Positions 26,521 to 35,778 of a DNA stretch of 64,000 nt are shown piece after piece. The position numbers and the translations under genes were made by a program. The notes beneath the pieces are model-generated. The model worked only from the letters and a program-made list of their open reading frames with translations. It did not search any database and was not told the origin of the DNA. Within the stretch, counting starts at the first letter, position 1. The number at the start of each line of letters is the position of its first letter. Origin of the DNA: JBFXAF01 sp050184585 (lineage in GTDB: Bacteria > Pseudomonadota > Alphaproteobacteria > Rhizobiales > Rhizobiaceae); assembly GCA_050184585.1 (NCBI GenBank), contig JBFXAF010000003.1, positions 62,001-126,000 of the forward strand, given 5' to 3'.

Positions 26521-27626
26521 CGATCAAAGCGATCACGATGCCCCGATGGGGCATGTCGATGTCCGAGGGCAAGGTCGCAGGTTGGCTGGTTCCGGTAGGG
26601 AGGGAAATATCGGCCGGCGACGAACTTGTAGAGATCGAGACCACCAAGCTGACAGGCGTCTGTGAAGCCCACGAAGGCGGTGGAACGCTCCGACGGATCG
26701 TCGCTGAAAACGGCACCGTGCGTGACGTCGGCGCCCTTCTGGGCGTCATTTCCGATGCGAGTGATACCGATTCGGAAATCGACGATTTCGTTGCGACCTT
26801 CACGGTCGCCGAAGACGAGGGCGTCGCCGGCTCGGGGCATAGCGAGGAACGCATCGAGATCGATGGCTACCAGGTCAACGTTCTTCGGGCCGACCCCGTC
26901 AAGAGCAGCGCCCTTCCGTTGGTCCTGGTCCACGGCTTCGGTGGCAGCGCCGACAATTGGGCATTGACCGTGTCGGCAATGTCGCAGGGCCGGCCAGTCA
27001 TCGCGATAGACCTGCCCGGTCATGGCAAGTCGACGAAACTAGTCAGCGACCCGCGGCCGGAACTCTACGCCAAGATAGTGGCGAGGGCCCTGAAGGCGCT
27101 TGATGTGGGCCGCTGCCATCTGGCCGGCCACTCTTATGGAGGGCTCGTCTCGGCGATCTTGTCCTCCGGAAACCCGGACCTGATCGCCTCGCTCACGCTT
27201 GTCGACGTGGCCGGCTTGGATTCGCAAATCGGCGAAGACTATGTGGGACGCTTCGTCCGGGCCATGGATCGAAGGTCGCTCAGGGACGTCATGGGCCTGC
27301 TGTTCGAGGACACCAGGCGGGTGTCGAGATCGATGATCGACGATACGCTGAACTACCGCTGGATCGAGGGCGTGCAAGGCACTTTGGAGAAGATCGCGGC
27401 AGATCTTGCGACGCGCTCGGGAAAATTCGGAAGATTGCCTGAAAGCATTTCCGAACGCACCCTGGTGATCTGGGGCGAGAAGGACAAGATATTCCCGCCC
27501 AGTCATATGGAGCGCATCCCCGATTCCGCCGAAAAACATCTGATCGCCGGCGTTGGTCACATGCCTCACATCGAAAGCCATGACTTCAACAGGCTCCTGA
27601 CGGAGTTCATCGCCAGGCACGAATGA
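26517..27626 (+). CDS. acoC: Acetoin dehydrogenase-like E2: lipoyl domain fused to alpha/beta hydrolase
   Basis: The 369-residue protein has an N-terminal lipoyl domain (residues 1-80; lysine in EIETTKLTG is the lipoylation site) and a C-terminal alpha/beta-hydrolase-like domain with VLVHGFGGSADNW, GHSYGG (nucleophile elbow) and GVGHMPHIE. This two-domain layout is the known AcoC form, distinct from classical E2 with a catalytic CoA-acyltransferase core. It overlaps the acoB stop by four bases. Its acyltransferase domain has an unusual GHSYGG elbow in place of the more usual GHSLGG, which could change specificity. Confidence 0.88.
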   Translation: MTIKAITMPRWGMSMSEGKVAGWLVPVGREISAGDELVEIETTKLTGVCEAHEGGGTLRRIVAENGTVRDVGALLGVISDASDTDSEIDDFVATFTVAEDEGVAGSGHSEERIEIDGYQVNVLRADPVKSSALPLVLVHGFGGSADNWALTVSAMSQGRPVIAIDLPGHGKSTKLVSDPRPELYAKIVARALKALDVGRCHLAGHSYGGLVSAILSSGNPDLIASLTLVDVAGLDSQIGEDYVGRFVRAMDRRSLRDVMGLLFEDTRRVSRSMIDDTLNYRWIEGVQGTLEKIAADLATRSGKFGRLPESISERTLVIWGEKDKIFPPSHMERIPDSAEKHLIAGVGHMPHIESHDFNRLLTEFIARHE

Positions 27627-27692
27627 AGATCCGTCGAAGGATGTCTTCGCGGGCGCCGAAGATGAGCCCTCTGTTCCGAGACTTCGTTATCC

Positions 27693-28403
27693 ATGCACGT
27701 ATCTGCCTTGCCGGACGATAGCGCTTTCAGCTTGAACCCATCGGACTCCAGCCCGACGGTGCAGGACCGGGTCTATCGGCACATTTCGTTCATGCTCATG
27801 TCGGGTTGCTTCAGCCCCGGCGAGACGGTCTCGCTCCGGCAGCTTTCGTCGGCGTTGCGGGTTTCCGAGATGCCGGTGCGGAATGCCCTGAACAGGTTGA
27901 CGGCCGAGTCCGCGATCGAACTCCTCCCCAACCGCAAGCACAGGGTTCCGACGCTCAATCGCAGTCAGTTCGATGAACTTACCCGTGTGCGAACATTGCT
28001 GGAGACGGACATCTCAGCCGACGCCTACCGGCGCGCGACTCGCACCGATGTCAAGATGCTGGAGGGAATCAACTCCGAACTTCTCGCAGCGATCGAGCAG
28101 AAGCAGACACAGAAGTGCATCGAGTACAATCAGCGTTTTCACATGAGTTTCTACCTCATCGCAGAACGGCCGCTGACCTTCTCGCTGATCTTCAATCTAT
28201 GGCTCCGCGCCGGAGCATTCATGCACGCCACACTTCGCTCGGACAGTATCCGCTGGCGCGCCTCGCAGCATGAGGCGCTGATCAGCTCACTGAAGATGAA
28301 GAACCTCGATGCCGCCGTTGCAGCAATAAGGAGTGATATCAATGAAACCTACAACGAGATCATAAGCTTGCCGAAGCACCTCATCTTCCCGCTGGATGCG
28401 TAG
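27693..28403 (+). CDS. GntR-family regulator with FCD domain
   Basis: The 236-residue protein has a GntR winged helix (VQDRVYRHISFMLMSGCFSPGETVSLRQLSSALRVSEMPVRNALNRLTAE, residues 24-74) and a C-terminal FCD effector domain (RVRTLLETDISADAYRRAT, then YNQRFHMSFYLIAE with acid and histidine residues and RASQHEALISSLKMKNLDAAVAAI). These regulators usually bind organic acids and repress catabolic operons. It lies right after acoC on the same strand, 66 bases apart. Confidence 0.87.
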   Translation: MHVSALPDDSAFSLNPSDSSPTVQDRVYRHISFMLMSGCFSPGETVSLRQLSSALRVSEMPVRNALNRLTAESAIELLPNRKHRVPTLNRSQFDELTRVRTLLETDISADAYRRATRTDVKMLEGINSELLAAIEQKQTQKCIEYNQRFHMSFYLIAERPLTFSLIFNLWLRAGAFMHATLRSDSIRWRASQHEALISSLKMKNLDAAVAAIRSDINETYNEIISLPKHLIFPLDA

Positions 28404-28429
28404 CGCTTTCCTGGATGGCGCGGTCGCGG

Positions 28430-29224
28430 TCAAGCGAGAAGATCGCGACAGGCTGCGAGTGTATCTCGCATGTAGTTCTCGTCGTCGCGCTCCCAGAGCG
28501 CGGGACTGATCAACTCGATCTCATAGAGGCCCCTATGGCCCGCTCTCCTGATCAATGCGGTAAATGCCCTGAGATCGGCAATGCCCTCGCCCAGCGCCGC
28601 GCGTTCGATCACCGGATCGCCGACAGGCACGTCGCAGAGCTGGACCCCGAAAATCAGGTTCTTCTGCCCAGCCCGCAGGACCTGACGTTCGAGATCAGGG
28701 TCCCACCAGATGTTGTTGACGTCGAGTTCGATACCCGTGCCCGGCCCCAGTCGTTCGCACCACTCTATCGCCTGAGAAATGGTGTTGAGGGACGAAAGGG
28801 GGAAAGCCAGCTTGGGGTGAATCGGCTCAAGGGACAGGGCGATGCCGTGGCGACGGCCTACGTCCAGCAGCTTCGCAGTGTAGTCGAAAGCACGTTTGCG
28901 CGTTTCCTCGAGCGAAAGGCCAAACGACTCCATCCCCGGAGGCAGAACCGTGACCATCTGCGCTTCGAGTTCGGCGGCCACCTCGATCGTCCTGCAGCGG
29001 TCCTCGAACGTCACGTCCGTTCGCTTGCGGCGATACCAACCGCAGATGCTTCTCAGCTTCACGCCGTGGTCGCGCAGCAAACTCTTCGTCTCGGCGACCC
29101 CCACCTGCTCGATCTTCTCATGCCAGAGAGACGCCCAGCGAACGTCAAACCGGTCGTAGAGGGCCAGCGCGTCGGGCAGGGCGAGCCGATAGTTCGTAAT
29201 CTGATTGAAGCAGATGTTGTCCAT
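28430..29224 (-). CDS. Sugar phosphate isomerase/epimerase (TIM barrel)
   Basis: The 264-residue protein belongs to the xylose-isomerase-like TIM-barrel family, near IolE and hydroxypyruvate isomerase. It shows ALSLEPIHPKL with a glutamate, GTGIELDVNNIWWDP with the aspartate pair, and YEIELISPALW near the end, positions that bind the divalent metal. Start at MDNICFNQI; 23 extra upstream residues are unlikely. It is transcribed with the ABC ATPase gene upstream on the same strand. Which sugar or hydroxy acid it acts on is unknown. Confidence 0.82.
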   Translation of the reverse strand: MDNICFNQITNYRLALPDALALYDRFDVRWASLWHEKIEQVGVAETKSLLRDHGVKLRSICGWYRRKRTDVTFEDRCRTIEVAAELEAQMVTVLPPGMESFGLSLEETRKRAFDYTAKLLDVGRRHGIALSLEPIHPKLAFPLSSLNTISQAIEWCERLGPGTGIELDVNNIWWDPDLERQVLRAGQKNLIFGVQLCDVPVGDPVIERAALGEGIADLRAFTALIRRAGHRGLYEIELISPALWERDDENYMRDTLAACRDLLA

Positions 29225-29293
29225 CGCGGTCACTCGGTTTGTCTTGGGGTCGGGGCTGATGTGCCGCCTAGGGTTCGCATGGAGCCGTCGCAC

Positions 29294-30046
29294 TCACATG
29301 TCCTGAGCGGCGGCGAGCAAGTCGGAAGCCCGCCTGGCGACCGTCTGGAAACCCAGGTCGGTCCTGAGACCCTGATGCCGGGGATACGGAGTGTCGATAA
29401 CAACTTCCCCGAAGACCCGACTGGTGCGCGGCGAGAAAACAAGCGTACGCGACGACAGGTAGGTCGCCTCGAACACGCTGTGGGTGACGAAGATCACCGT
29501 CCATTTGAAGCGGTCCCAAAGCTCGAGAAGTTCGTCATTGAGACGAAACCGCGTCAACTCATCGAGCGCCGCGAAAGGCTCGTCCATCAGCACCAGCTTG
29601 GGTTCCGTAACCATCGCACGGGCGATCGAACAGCGCATCTTCATGCCGCCCGACAGCTGGCGTGGGTAGACGTCGGCGAAATCCGTCAGGTTGACGGTAG
29701 CCAGCGCCGCGCGCACACGTTCATCAGCCGCCTTGCGCGGCTCACCCCGAAGCCGAAGCGGCAGATAGACGTTGTCGTAGACCGTCGCCCACGGCATCAG
29801 CGTCGGCTCCTGGAAGACGTAGGCAATCTCGCTGTTGCCTCGCGAGATGCCATGCAACCCCACGCTGCCCGCCGTCGGCTCGCTGAGTCCTGCGATAAGG
29901 CGCAGCGCCGTGCTCTTGCCGCAGCCGGACGCACCCAGGAAAGCGACGAACTCCCCGCGATCGATCTCCAGATTGAGATCCTTCAGAGCCACGACGTTTC
30001 CGAAGGACTTCGTCACCTCGCGCATGGTGATGCATGGCTGATCCAT
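29294..30046 (-). CDS. ABC transporter ATPase, NitT/TauT type
   Basis: The 250-residue protein shows Walker A GASGCGKST near residue 38, Q-loop FQEPTLMPWATV, signature LSGGM, Walker B VLMDEPFAALD and switch histidine VTHSV. It matches SsuB/TauB-type ATPases that pair with the permease and substrate-binding protein types at 22-24 kb; no other permease is nearby, so I infer they work together. It is divergent from the aldehyde dehydrogenase gene. Confidence 0.92.
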   Translation of the reverse strand: MDQPCITMREVTKSFGNVVALKDLNLEIDRGEFVAFLGASGCGKSTALRLIAGLSEPTAGSVGLHGISRGNSEIAYVFQEPTLMPWATVYDNVYLPLRLRGEPRKAADERVRAALATVNLTDFADVYPRQLSGGMKMRCSIARAMVTEPKLVLMDEPFAALDELTRFRLNDELLELWDRFKWTVIFVTHSVFEATYLSSRTLVFSPRTSRVFGEVVIDTPYPRHQGLRTDLGFQTVARRASDLLAAAQDM

Positions 30047-30095
30047 CTTGATCCCTCATCTATCCGCCACTGGCGATCCCACGGTCGTCCATATC

Positions 30096-30140
30096 GTGAT
30101 CACATTTCTTAGTCACTTTACTTGATCACAGTTTGTGATA
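30096..30140. promoter_or_regulatory. GTGATCAC-type operator cluster
   Basis: A perfect GTGATCAC (30096-30103) is followed by a dyad TTGATCACA-GT-TTGTGATA (30122-30140). All carry TGATCAC/GTGATC half-sites. They lie between the divergent ABC ATPase and aldehyde dehydrogenase genes and match the site at 24447-24454. The GntR regulator (27693-28403) or the TetR regulator (21176-21835) is the likely binder. Confidence 0.5.
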
Positions 30141-30258
30141 CAAGCGATTTTCGGCGACGCGATCGTTTCAGCTGCGCTGGAAGGAAACGACCATCTCGCC
30201 TGTGAAGGACGCGCCGGTGATTGAAGCAGCGACACCGAGATCTCGTGCGGGGAAGTCA

Positions 30259-31698
30259 ATGGACGAGGCGTCACGGCCGTACCCTCGGATTCAACATCTC
30301 ATCGGGGGAGACTACGTCGATGGAGCGTTGGGTCGGCCCGTCCTGAACCCGGCGACCCGCGAAGAGCTTGGGGCCATCCCTGAGGCCGAGGTCGGGCTCC
30401 TGGATCGAGTCGCCAAGCTCGCGCATGACGGCCATCGTCAATGGCGTCGGACCGCCGCATGTGATCGGGCCCATATCCTGAAGAACGGCGCGGCCTTGAT
30501 GCGGGAGCAGATCGGCGCACTGGCTCGGACGATCACCCTGGAACAGGGAAAGCCGCTTCGGGAGTCGCGCGCCGAGATCATCGGAACCGCCGCCATCTTC
30601 GACTGGCTAGCTGAAGAAAGCTGTCGGATCTCGGACGAAGTACTGACTTCGCGGATCCCCGGGATGGAACAGGTCATACACCATGAACCGATCGGACCGG
30701 TGCTCGCGATCACCCCCTGGAACATGCCGGCCATGATGGCCGGACGCAAGATCGCGCATGCCTTGTCGACAGGCTGTTCGGTCATCGTCAAGCCAGCCAG
30801 CGACACACCGGCCATCGTCATGGAACTGGCTCGCATCCTGATCGAAGCCGGGTTGCCGCCCCAAGCAATATCCGTGATTCACGGCAATTCCAGTGTCATC
30901 GCCAAGCACCTGATCGCCGCTCCCGAGGTCAGAAAGGTTTCCTTCACTGGTTCCACGGACGTCGGACGCATACTGGGCGCGCTTTGTGGGCACTACATAA
31001 AGAAGTTCACCGCTGAGCTTGGCGGCCACGCCCCGGTGATTGTCTGCGCTGATGCGGATGTCGACCATGCCGTCGATGCGCTCGTGCCCAGCAAGTATCT
31101 GAATGCCGGACAATCGTGCATGGCCCCGACCCGATTCCTGGTGCATCGCTCGATTGCCCGTGACTTCACAGACGCCCTCTCGTCCGCCGCCGCCAAGATC
31201 ACCGTAGGTGATGGCATGGATGAGGCCAATGTCATGGGAGCGATGATCAACGAGGACGCCGTCACCTCGATGGGTGACCTTGTTGAGGACGCCGTGGCTT
31301 GCGGTGCCCGCGTGACGGCAGGAGGCAAACGGTTGACCAGTCGGGGCGCGTTTTTTGCCCCTACTGTCCTGGCGGATGTCCCTCGTGAAGCCAGGGTGAT
31401 GAACATCGAGCCGTACGGGCCCATCGCCGCCATCGCCAGTTTCGACGAACCGGCGGCGGCGATAGGTATCGCCAACGGCCTACCCTATGGGCTTTGCGCC
31501 TATGTCTTCGGCGGCAGCACTGCGCAGACGCGGACCATAGCCACTGAACTCGAGGCGGGTTTGGTGGGCATCAACACGGTCAACATCGCTGGTCCGATGG
31601 TGCCATTCGGCGGCGTGAAGGACAGCGGTCTTGGACGCGAAGGTTCCCACTACGGTCTGCACGATCATCTGCTCACGAAAACTGTTACCCGGATGTAG
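30259..31698 (+). CDS. NAD(P)-dependent aldehyde dehydrogenase
   Basis: The 479-residue protein has the aldehyde dehydrogenase hallmarks: PWNMPAMMAGRKIAHALSTGCSVIVKPAS, KVSFTGSTDVGRI, FTAELGGHAPVIV with the general-base glutamate, and NAGQSCMAPTRF with the catalytic cysteine. It resembles succinate-semialdehyde and glutarate-semialdehyde dehydrogenases most. I use the ATG after GGGGAAG; a GTG 57 bases upstream is in frame and possible. The gene follows the GTGATCAC operator region and is followed by an SDR, 6 bases away. Confidence 0.88.
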   Translation: MDEASRPYPRIQHLIGGDYVDGALGRPVLNPATREELGAIPEAEVGLLDRVAKLAHDGHRQWRRTAACDRAHILKNGAALMREQIGALARTITLEQGKPLRESRAEIIGTAAIFDWLAEESCRISDEVLTSRIPGMEQVIHHEPIGPVLAITPWNMPAMMAGRKIAHALSTGCSVIVKPASDTPAIVMELARILIEAGLPPQAISVIHGNSSVIAKHLIAAPEVRKVSFTGSTDVGRILGALCGHYIKKFTAELGGHAPVIVCADADVDHAVDALVPSKYLNAGQSCMAPTRFLVHRSIARDFTDALSSAAAKITVGDGMDEANVMGAMINEDAVTSMGDLVEDAVACGARVTAGGKRLTSRGAFFAPTVLADVPREARVMNIEPYGPIAAIASFDEPAAAIGIANGLPYGLCAYVFGGSTAQTRTIATELEAGLVGINTVNIAGPMVPFGGVKDSGLGREGSHYGLHDHLLTKTVTRM

Positions 31699-31704
31699 GA
31701 GCCA

Positions 31705-32487
31705 ATGATGTCTCTGGACAAGGTTCTGGCTGGCCGTATCGCGCTGATCACGGGAGCAGCTCAAGGTATAGGTCTGGCCATCGCTACCCGACTCGCGGCG
31801 GACGGAGCCAGTGTCATCATCGCCGATCTCAACGAGGCCAAGGCCGAGGAACAGGCGGCGGAGCTTCGTGAACACGGCTACGCTGCAAGGGGCGCTCCGG
31901 TTGATGTCGCCGATCGCGCGAGCGTGGAGATGCTCAGCGCGAAGATCGGGGCCGTCAATATCCTGATCAACAATGCAGGTATCTATGCTGAAACAAATCT
32001 GATCGATTGCCCGGAACATGTCTGGCGCAAGTCGCTTGAGGTCAATCTCTTTGGAGCAATCCATTGCATCCAGGTTTTCGGTGGTGCGATGGTCAAGGGC
32101 GGTTGGGGACGGATAATCAACATGGGATCGCTACTGAGCGCGACCGCGTTTGGGAGTGATTTGGGCTATGTCGTGAGTAAAACCGCGCTCGTGGGCCTGA
32201 CCAGATCCGCAGCCGCGGAGATCGCCCGTTACGGTGTAACCGTCAACACGATTTGTCCTGGTAACATTCTAACGGACATGATGCGCGAACTGGCGCCCAA
32301 GATAGAACAACGCGACGGGCTAGCTCCCGCCTCGTTCATTCGCGATCGCGCGTTGGCGATCCCCGCTCGGCGTCTTGGCGACCCCGAAGATATCGCGGCA
32401 ATGGCTGCATTCCTCTGTCGCGACGACGCTGGGTATATCAACGGTCAGTCGCTGCATGTTAATGGAGGTCTCCTGTTCAATCCCTGA
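31705..32487 (+). CDS. Short-chain dehydrogenase/reductase
   Basis: The 260-residue protein shows TGAAQGIG (NAD loop, residues 17-24), NNAGIY, the serine in NMGSLLSA and catalytic YVVSK, then PGNILTDMM and a C-terminal QSLHVNGGLLF. This is a complete classical SDR, near diol or 3-oxoacyl reductases. Two adjacent ATG codons share one ribosome site (GGAG). It is the last gene after aldehyde dehydrogenase and may oxidise a diol to the hydroxyketone used by AcoABC; that is inference. Confidence 0.87.
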   Translation: MMSLDKVLAGRIALITGAAQGIGLAIATRLAADGASVIIADLNEAKAEEQAAELREHGYAARGAPVDVADRASVEMLSAKIGAVNILINNAGIYAETNLIDCPEHVWRKSLEVNLFGAIHCIQVFGGAMVKGGWGRIINMGSLLSATAFGSDLGYVVSKTALVGLTRSAAAEIARYGVTVNTICPGNILTDMMRELAPKIEQRDGLAPASFIRDRALAIPARRLGDPEDIAAMAAFLCRDDAGYINGQSLHVNGGLLFNP

Positions 32488-32671
32488 CGTCAAGAACCCG
32501 ATGGCGATCGGGCCGTCGGGGGTCATCCGCGAGGAGTTGCCGTTCTTCGTCGGAGCAGGCCAGCCGCTGCGCATCCATGTCTGTCGTCAACGGCATCGTG
32601 CGGGGGCTGACCGAATCCGGCCCGGCTACGCATTCCGCGATCCGCGGTTGAGCGGTGGGCGCGGCGCTCGT

Positions 32672-34621
32672 TCAGCCTGTGCCGGCTCCGATGCTGCGGC
32701 CCTTGCCCAGGTTCTGGATGGCGAGCACCCCCAGCAAGGGCAGCAACCCGACGATTGACAGCCAGACACCCACCGCCGGGGCGGCGAACAGCATCAGCGC
32801 CGACAGGCCGAGCACCAGGCTCTCCCACCACGCATTGCGGGTCATCAGGAAACTGGTGAGGACCGCGGTCCAGGCCACGAGCCCAAGCGCCACCGAACCC
32901 GTGGCCCACACGGTCTCGGCGAGGGAACGAAAGCCCAGAAGAGCGGGCTCCAGCACGAAAAGGAAAGGCAGGATGAAACCCGGCAGGGCGAGTCCGACAG
33001 CCGTCAGCGCCGCTGGCCAGTACCCCGTTTTCGCGATCTGCGCCGCCACGAGCACGGTCGCGCCGACCGGAGGTGTCAGCCCCGACAGCATCGCGAAGTA
33101 CAGGATGAAGAGGTGGGCGGCGACCAGCGGCACGTCGAGGGCGGTGAGCACCGGCGCGCCGATGACGGCCACCATGACGTAGCTGCCTGTCGTCGGCACG
33201 CCCATGCCGAAGACCAGCGAGACCAATGCGATCGCGATCAGCGCGAAAGGAAGCGATTCGCCCGGAAGGTCGGCGATCATCTGGACGACACGACCGGATA
33301 GGCCGGTCATGACGAAGCCTTGCACGATGATGCCGAGCGTCCCGCAGACCACCGCGATGCGGGCGGCGGACTGGGCGCCGTCGATCGCGCCTTCGACGGC
33401 CATCCGCCACAGGGGCAGCCGTGGCTGCTCGATCGCGGTTGCATCCGCGGCATCCTCGACGAGGATGGACCTCGAAGGCGCCGCGAGCTTCAGTCCGAAT
33501 GCCGCCTCGCGCACCAGGACGAACCCCGCGAGCGCGAACGTTCCCATCACCGCCGAGTATCCCGCTGGATAGTACGCGATCATCAGACTCACGATGACGA
33601 TGAAGGCCGCGACGACGGGCAATGCCTCGAACAATTCTCCGAGCGGGGTGTTCTTCACCCGCACGAGTGACCGCGCCTCGATGCCGGACGCCCCCGATTG
33701 CAGATGCACCGCGATCAGCACGGAGGCGAAGTAGAGCAGCGCCGGGATCAGCGCATAACCGACGATCTCGATGTACGGAATTCCGGTGATCGACGACATC
33801 AGGAAGGCCGCGACGCCCATGACGGGCGGCATGAACGTCCCGCCCGTGGATGCAACGGCCTCCGTGGCGGCGGCGAAGCGCGGAGAGTAACCGTGCCGTT
33901 TCATCAGGGGTATCGTGAAGGTGCCGGTGGTGGTGACGTTCGAGATCGGTGATCCGCTGATGGACCCGAACAGCGCGCTCGACACGACGGCTGCGAAGGC
34001 GGGGCCGGAACGGAGGCGCTGGCCTACCTGAAGAGCGACGCGAACGAAGTACTCGCCGGCGCCCGATGCCGCGAGAAAACCTCCGAAGATCATGAACAGC
34101 ACGATGATCGTCGCCGAGATGTCGAGAATGCTGCCGTAGACACCGTTGAAATAGGTCGAAAGGCTGCCGATCAGGCGGACGTAGTTGAAGCCGACATGGT
34201 CCAGAACCCCGCCGCCCGACCAGCCGAAATAGGCATAGGCGATCATCACGACGGCCACGATCGGGATCGACCACCCGAAGCATCGCCGGGTGCCTTCGAG
34301 GCAACAGAGGATCAGGACCGTTCCGACGATCAGATCGTTGCGGCTCGCCATGCCTGTGCGGTCGAGCAGGGCGTTGAAATTGAGCTGCACGTAAAGAACG
34401 GCGCCCATGCTGGCGGCGAGAAGGATCAGCAGCATCGCCCGGTCGAGCGTCGAGCGGGAGGTCTGAAGCAAGCCGATGAAGACAAGCAGGAACCCGAATC
34501 CCAGGTGGATGTTCTGCACCTCGATGGGCGAAAGTCGCGGATAGAGCGTGTTGACGACGTGAAAGATGACCATCGCGATCGCAATGGCCGCCGTCACGTA
34601 CCGGGTCGCTGATGTGGGCAT
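32672..34621 (-). CDS. TRAP transporter fused permease (4TM/12TM)
   Basis: The 649-residue membrane protein has a short four-span N-terminal part and a long DctM-like region: FGSISGSPISNVTTTGTFTIPLMKRHGYSPRFAAATEAVASTGGTFMPPVMGVAAFLM near residues 230-290, then GMGVPTTGSYVMVAV. This fused arrangement is typical of TAXI-type TRAP systems, which import organic acids with a sodium gradient. Its solute receptor gene lies just upstream on the same strand. The substrate is unknown. Confidence 0.92.
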   Translation of the reverse strand: MPTSATRYVTAAIAIAMVIFHVVNTLYPRLSPIEVQNIHLGFGFLLVFIGLLQTSRSTLDRAMLLILLAASMGAVLYVQLNFNALLDRTGMASRNDLIVGTVLILCCLEGTRRCFGWSIPIVAVVMIAYAYFGWSGGGVLDHVGFNYVRLIGSLSTYFNGVYGSILDISATIIVLFMIFGGFLAASGAGEYFVRVALQVGQRLRSGPAFAAVVSSALFGSISGSPISNVTTTGTFTIPLMKRHGYSPRFAAATEAVASTGGTFMPPVMGVAAFLMSSITGIPYIEIVGYALIPALLYFASVLIAVHLQSGASGIEARSLVRVKNTPLGELFEALPVVAAFIVIVSLMIAYYPAGYSAVMGTFALAGFVLVREAAFGLKLAAPSRSILVEDAADATAIEQPRLPLWRMAVEGAIDGAQSAARIAVVCGTLGIIVQGFVMTGLSGRVVQMIADLPGESLPFALIAIALVSLVFGMGVPTTGSYVMVAVIGAPVLTALDVPLVAAHLFILYFAMLSGLTPPVGATVLVAAQIAKTGYWPAALTAVGLALPGFILPFLFVLEPALLGFRSLAETVWATGSVALGLVAWTAVLTSFLMTRNAWWESLVLGLSALMLFAAPAVGVWLSIVGLLPLLGVLAIQNLGKGRSIGAGTG

Positions 34622-34683
34622 CCGGATATCTCGCGCCGAGGGAATCGTCCGGCCAGCAGGATGCTGGCCGGACCTTCAAGCGA

Positions 34684-35703
34684 CTACTTGGTCACCTCGC
34701 CAACCGTGAAGCGATCGTCCCAGACGCCCATTTCCTTGTAGAATCTGGCGGCGCCGGGATGGATCGGGATCTGCGGCACCAGGCCGGTCAGAAGGTTGCG
34801 CGGATCCGATGCGGCCCAGCTGAGCAGCGCCGCTCTTTCCTTGATCTTGTCGCGGTTGTCCCACAGCGACTTCATCAGCGTGTAGGTTGCCTCTTCCGAG
34901 ACGGTTCCGCTCACATATTTGAGCGACGATAGGACGGGAGCCTCGATGTCCTCCTTCAGGTTCTTTGTCATGCCCGCGGTGATGACCCCGTGAGCGGCCA
35001 TTTCCGGACGCGCCTCCTTGAGCTTGGCATACTCCGGGCCCGAAACGTCCCAGGGCAGCAGCGTCACCTCGCTCCCGAGGTCGAGTTCCTGGAGAAAGCT
35101 GACGGGCTTGCCTGCCGCGATATAGATGAGCGCGGCATCGACCGCACCGGTGGTCAGAGCATTCGTTCCGTCCGCGTAACCGAGCTTGAGCATCTCCGTG
35201 TCTCCGGCGATGCCATAGGCCTCGAGCCACGCTTCCATCATGAAGGTCACGCCGGCGCCGGCGGGGCCGATCGCGAGCCGCTTGCCCTTCAGGTCGTTTA
35301 CCGACTTGATCCCGGAGTCGAGCCCGACCGCGAAGGTGACGTTCGTCGGGTAGAGCGTGAACAGGCCGCGGATGTCGGCCTTGCCCTGCTCGGCAAAGAT
35401 TCCCTTGCCGAAATAGGCGTCCCAAGCGGTGTTCTCGGTCGACTGCACGATCTCGAGTTCGCCCTGGTAGAGAAGCCGCATGTTCTCGACGGGCCCGCTC
35501 GTGGTCTGTTCCTGGATCTTGATCTTGGTCTGTGCCTCGTTGACGATCGATGCGATCGCCTGGACGGCGACCTGCACCGTCGAGCCGAGCGCGGACGTGC
35601 CCCAACGGAGCGTTTCCTGCGCCCCAGCCTGGGTGGCCGTCAGCATCGCCGCGGCCAGGACCGCGACGCCTCCAAATCTCGCAAGAGCGACTTTGAATGC
35701 CAT
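34684..35703 (-). CDS. TAXI family TRAP transporter solute receptor
   Basis: The 339-residue protein has a signal peptide (MAFKVALARFGGVAVLAAAMLTATQAGAQ) and the TAXI pattern: LRWGTSALGSTVQVAVQAIASIVNE, LKGKRLAIGPAGAGVTFMMEAWLEAYG, and TAGMTKNLKEDI. It binds a substrate in the periplasm and delivers it to the fused TRAP permease, whose gene starts 62 bases downstream. Start chosen at the ATG with GGAGGAAGG upstream; the longer frame adds 17 residues. Confidence 0.92.
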   Translation of the reverse strand: MAFKVALARFGGVAVLAAAMLTATQAGAQETLRWGTSALGSTVQVAVQAIASIVNEAQTKIKIQEQTTSGPVENMRLLYQGELEIVQSTENTAWDAYFGKGIFAEQGKADIRGLFTLYPTNVTFAVGLDSGIKSVNDLKGKRLAIGPAGAGVTFMMEAWLEAYGIAGDTEMLKLGYADGTNALTTGAVDAALIYIAAGKPVSFLQELDLGSEVTLLPWDVSGPEYAKLKEARPEMAAHGVITAGMTKNLKEDIEAPVLSSLKYVSGTVSEEATYTLMKSLWDNRDKIKERAALLSWAASDPRNLLTGLVPQIPIHPGAARFYKEMGVWDDRFTVGEVTK

Positions 35704-35778
35704 CTTACCTTCCTCCCTGTTTCGACCGCCCGACGGGACGGCCGGTCTCTTCACGGCGCCGCCCGGCAGGCGACGCCG

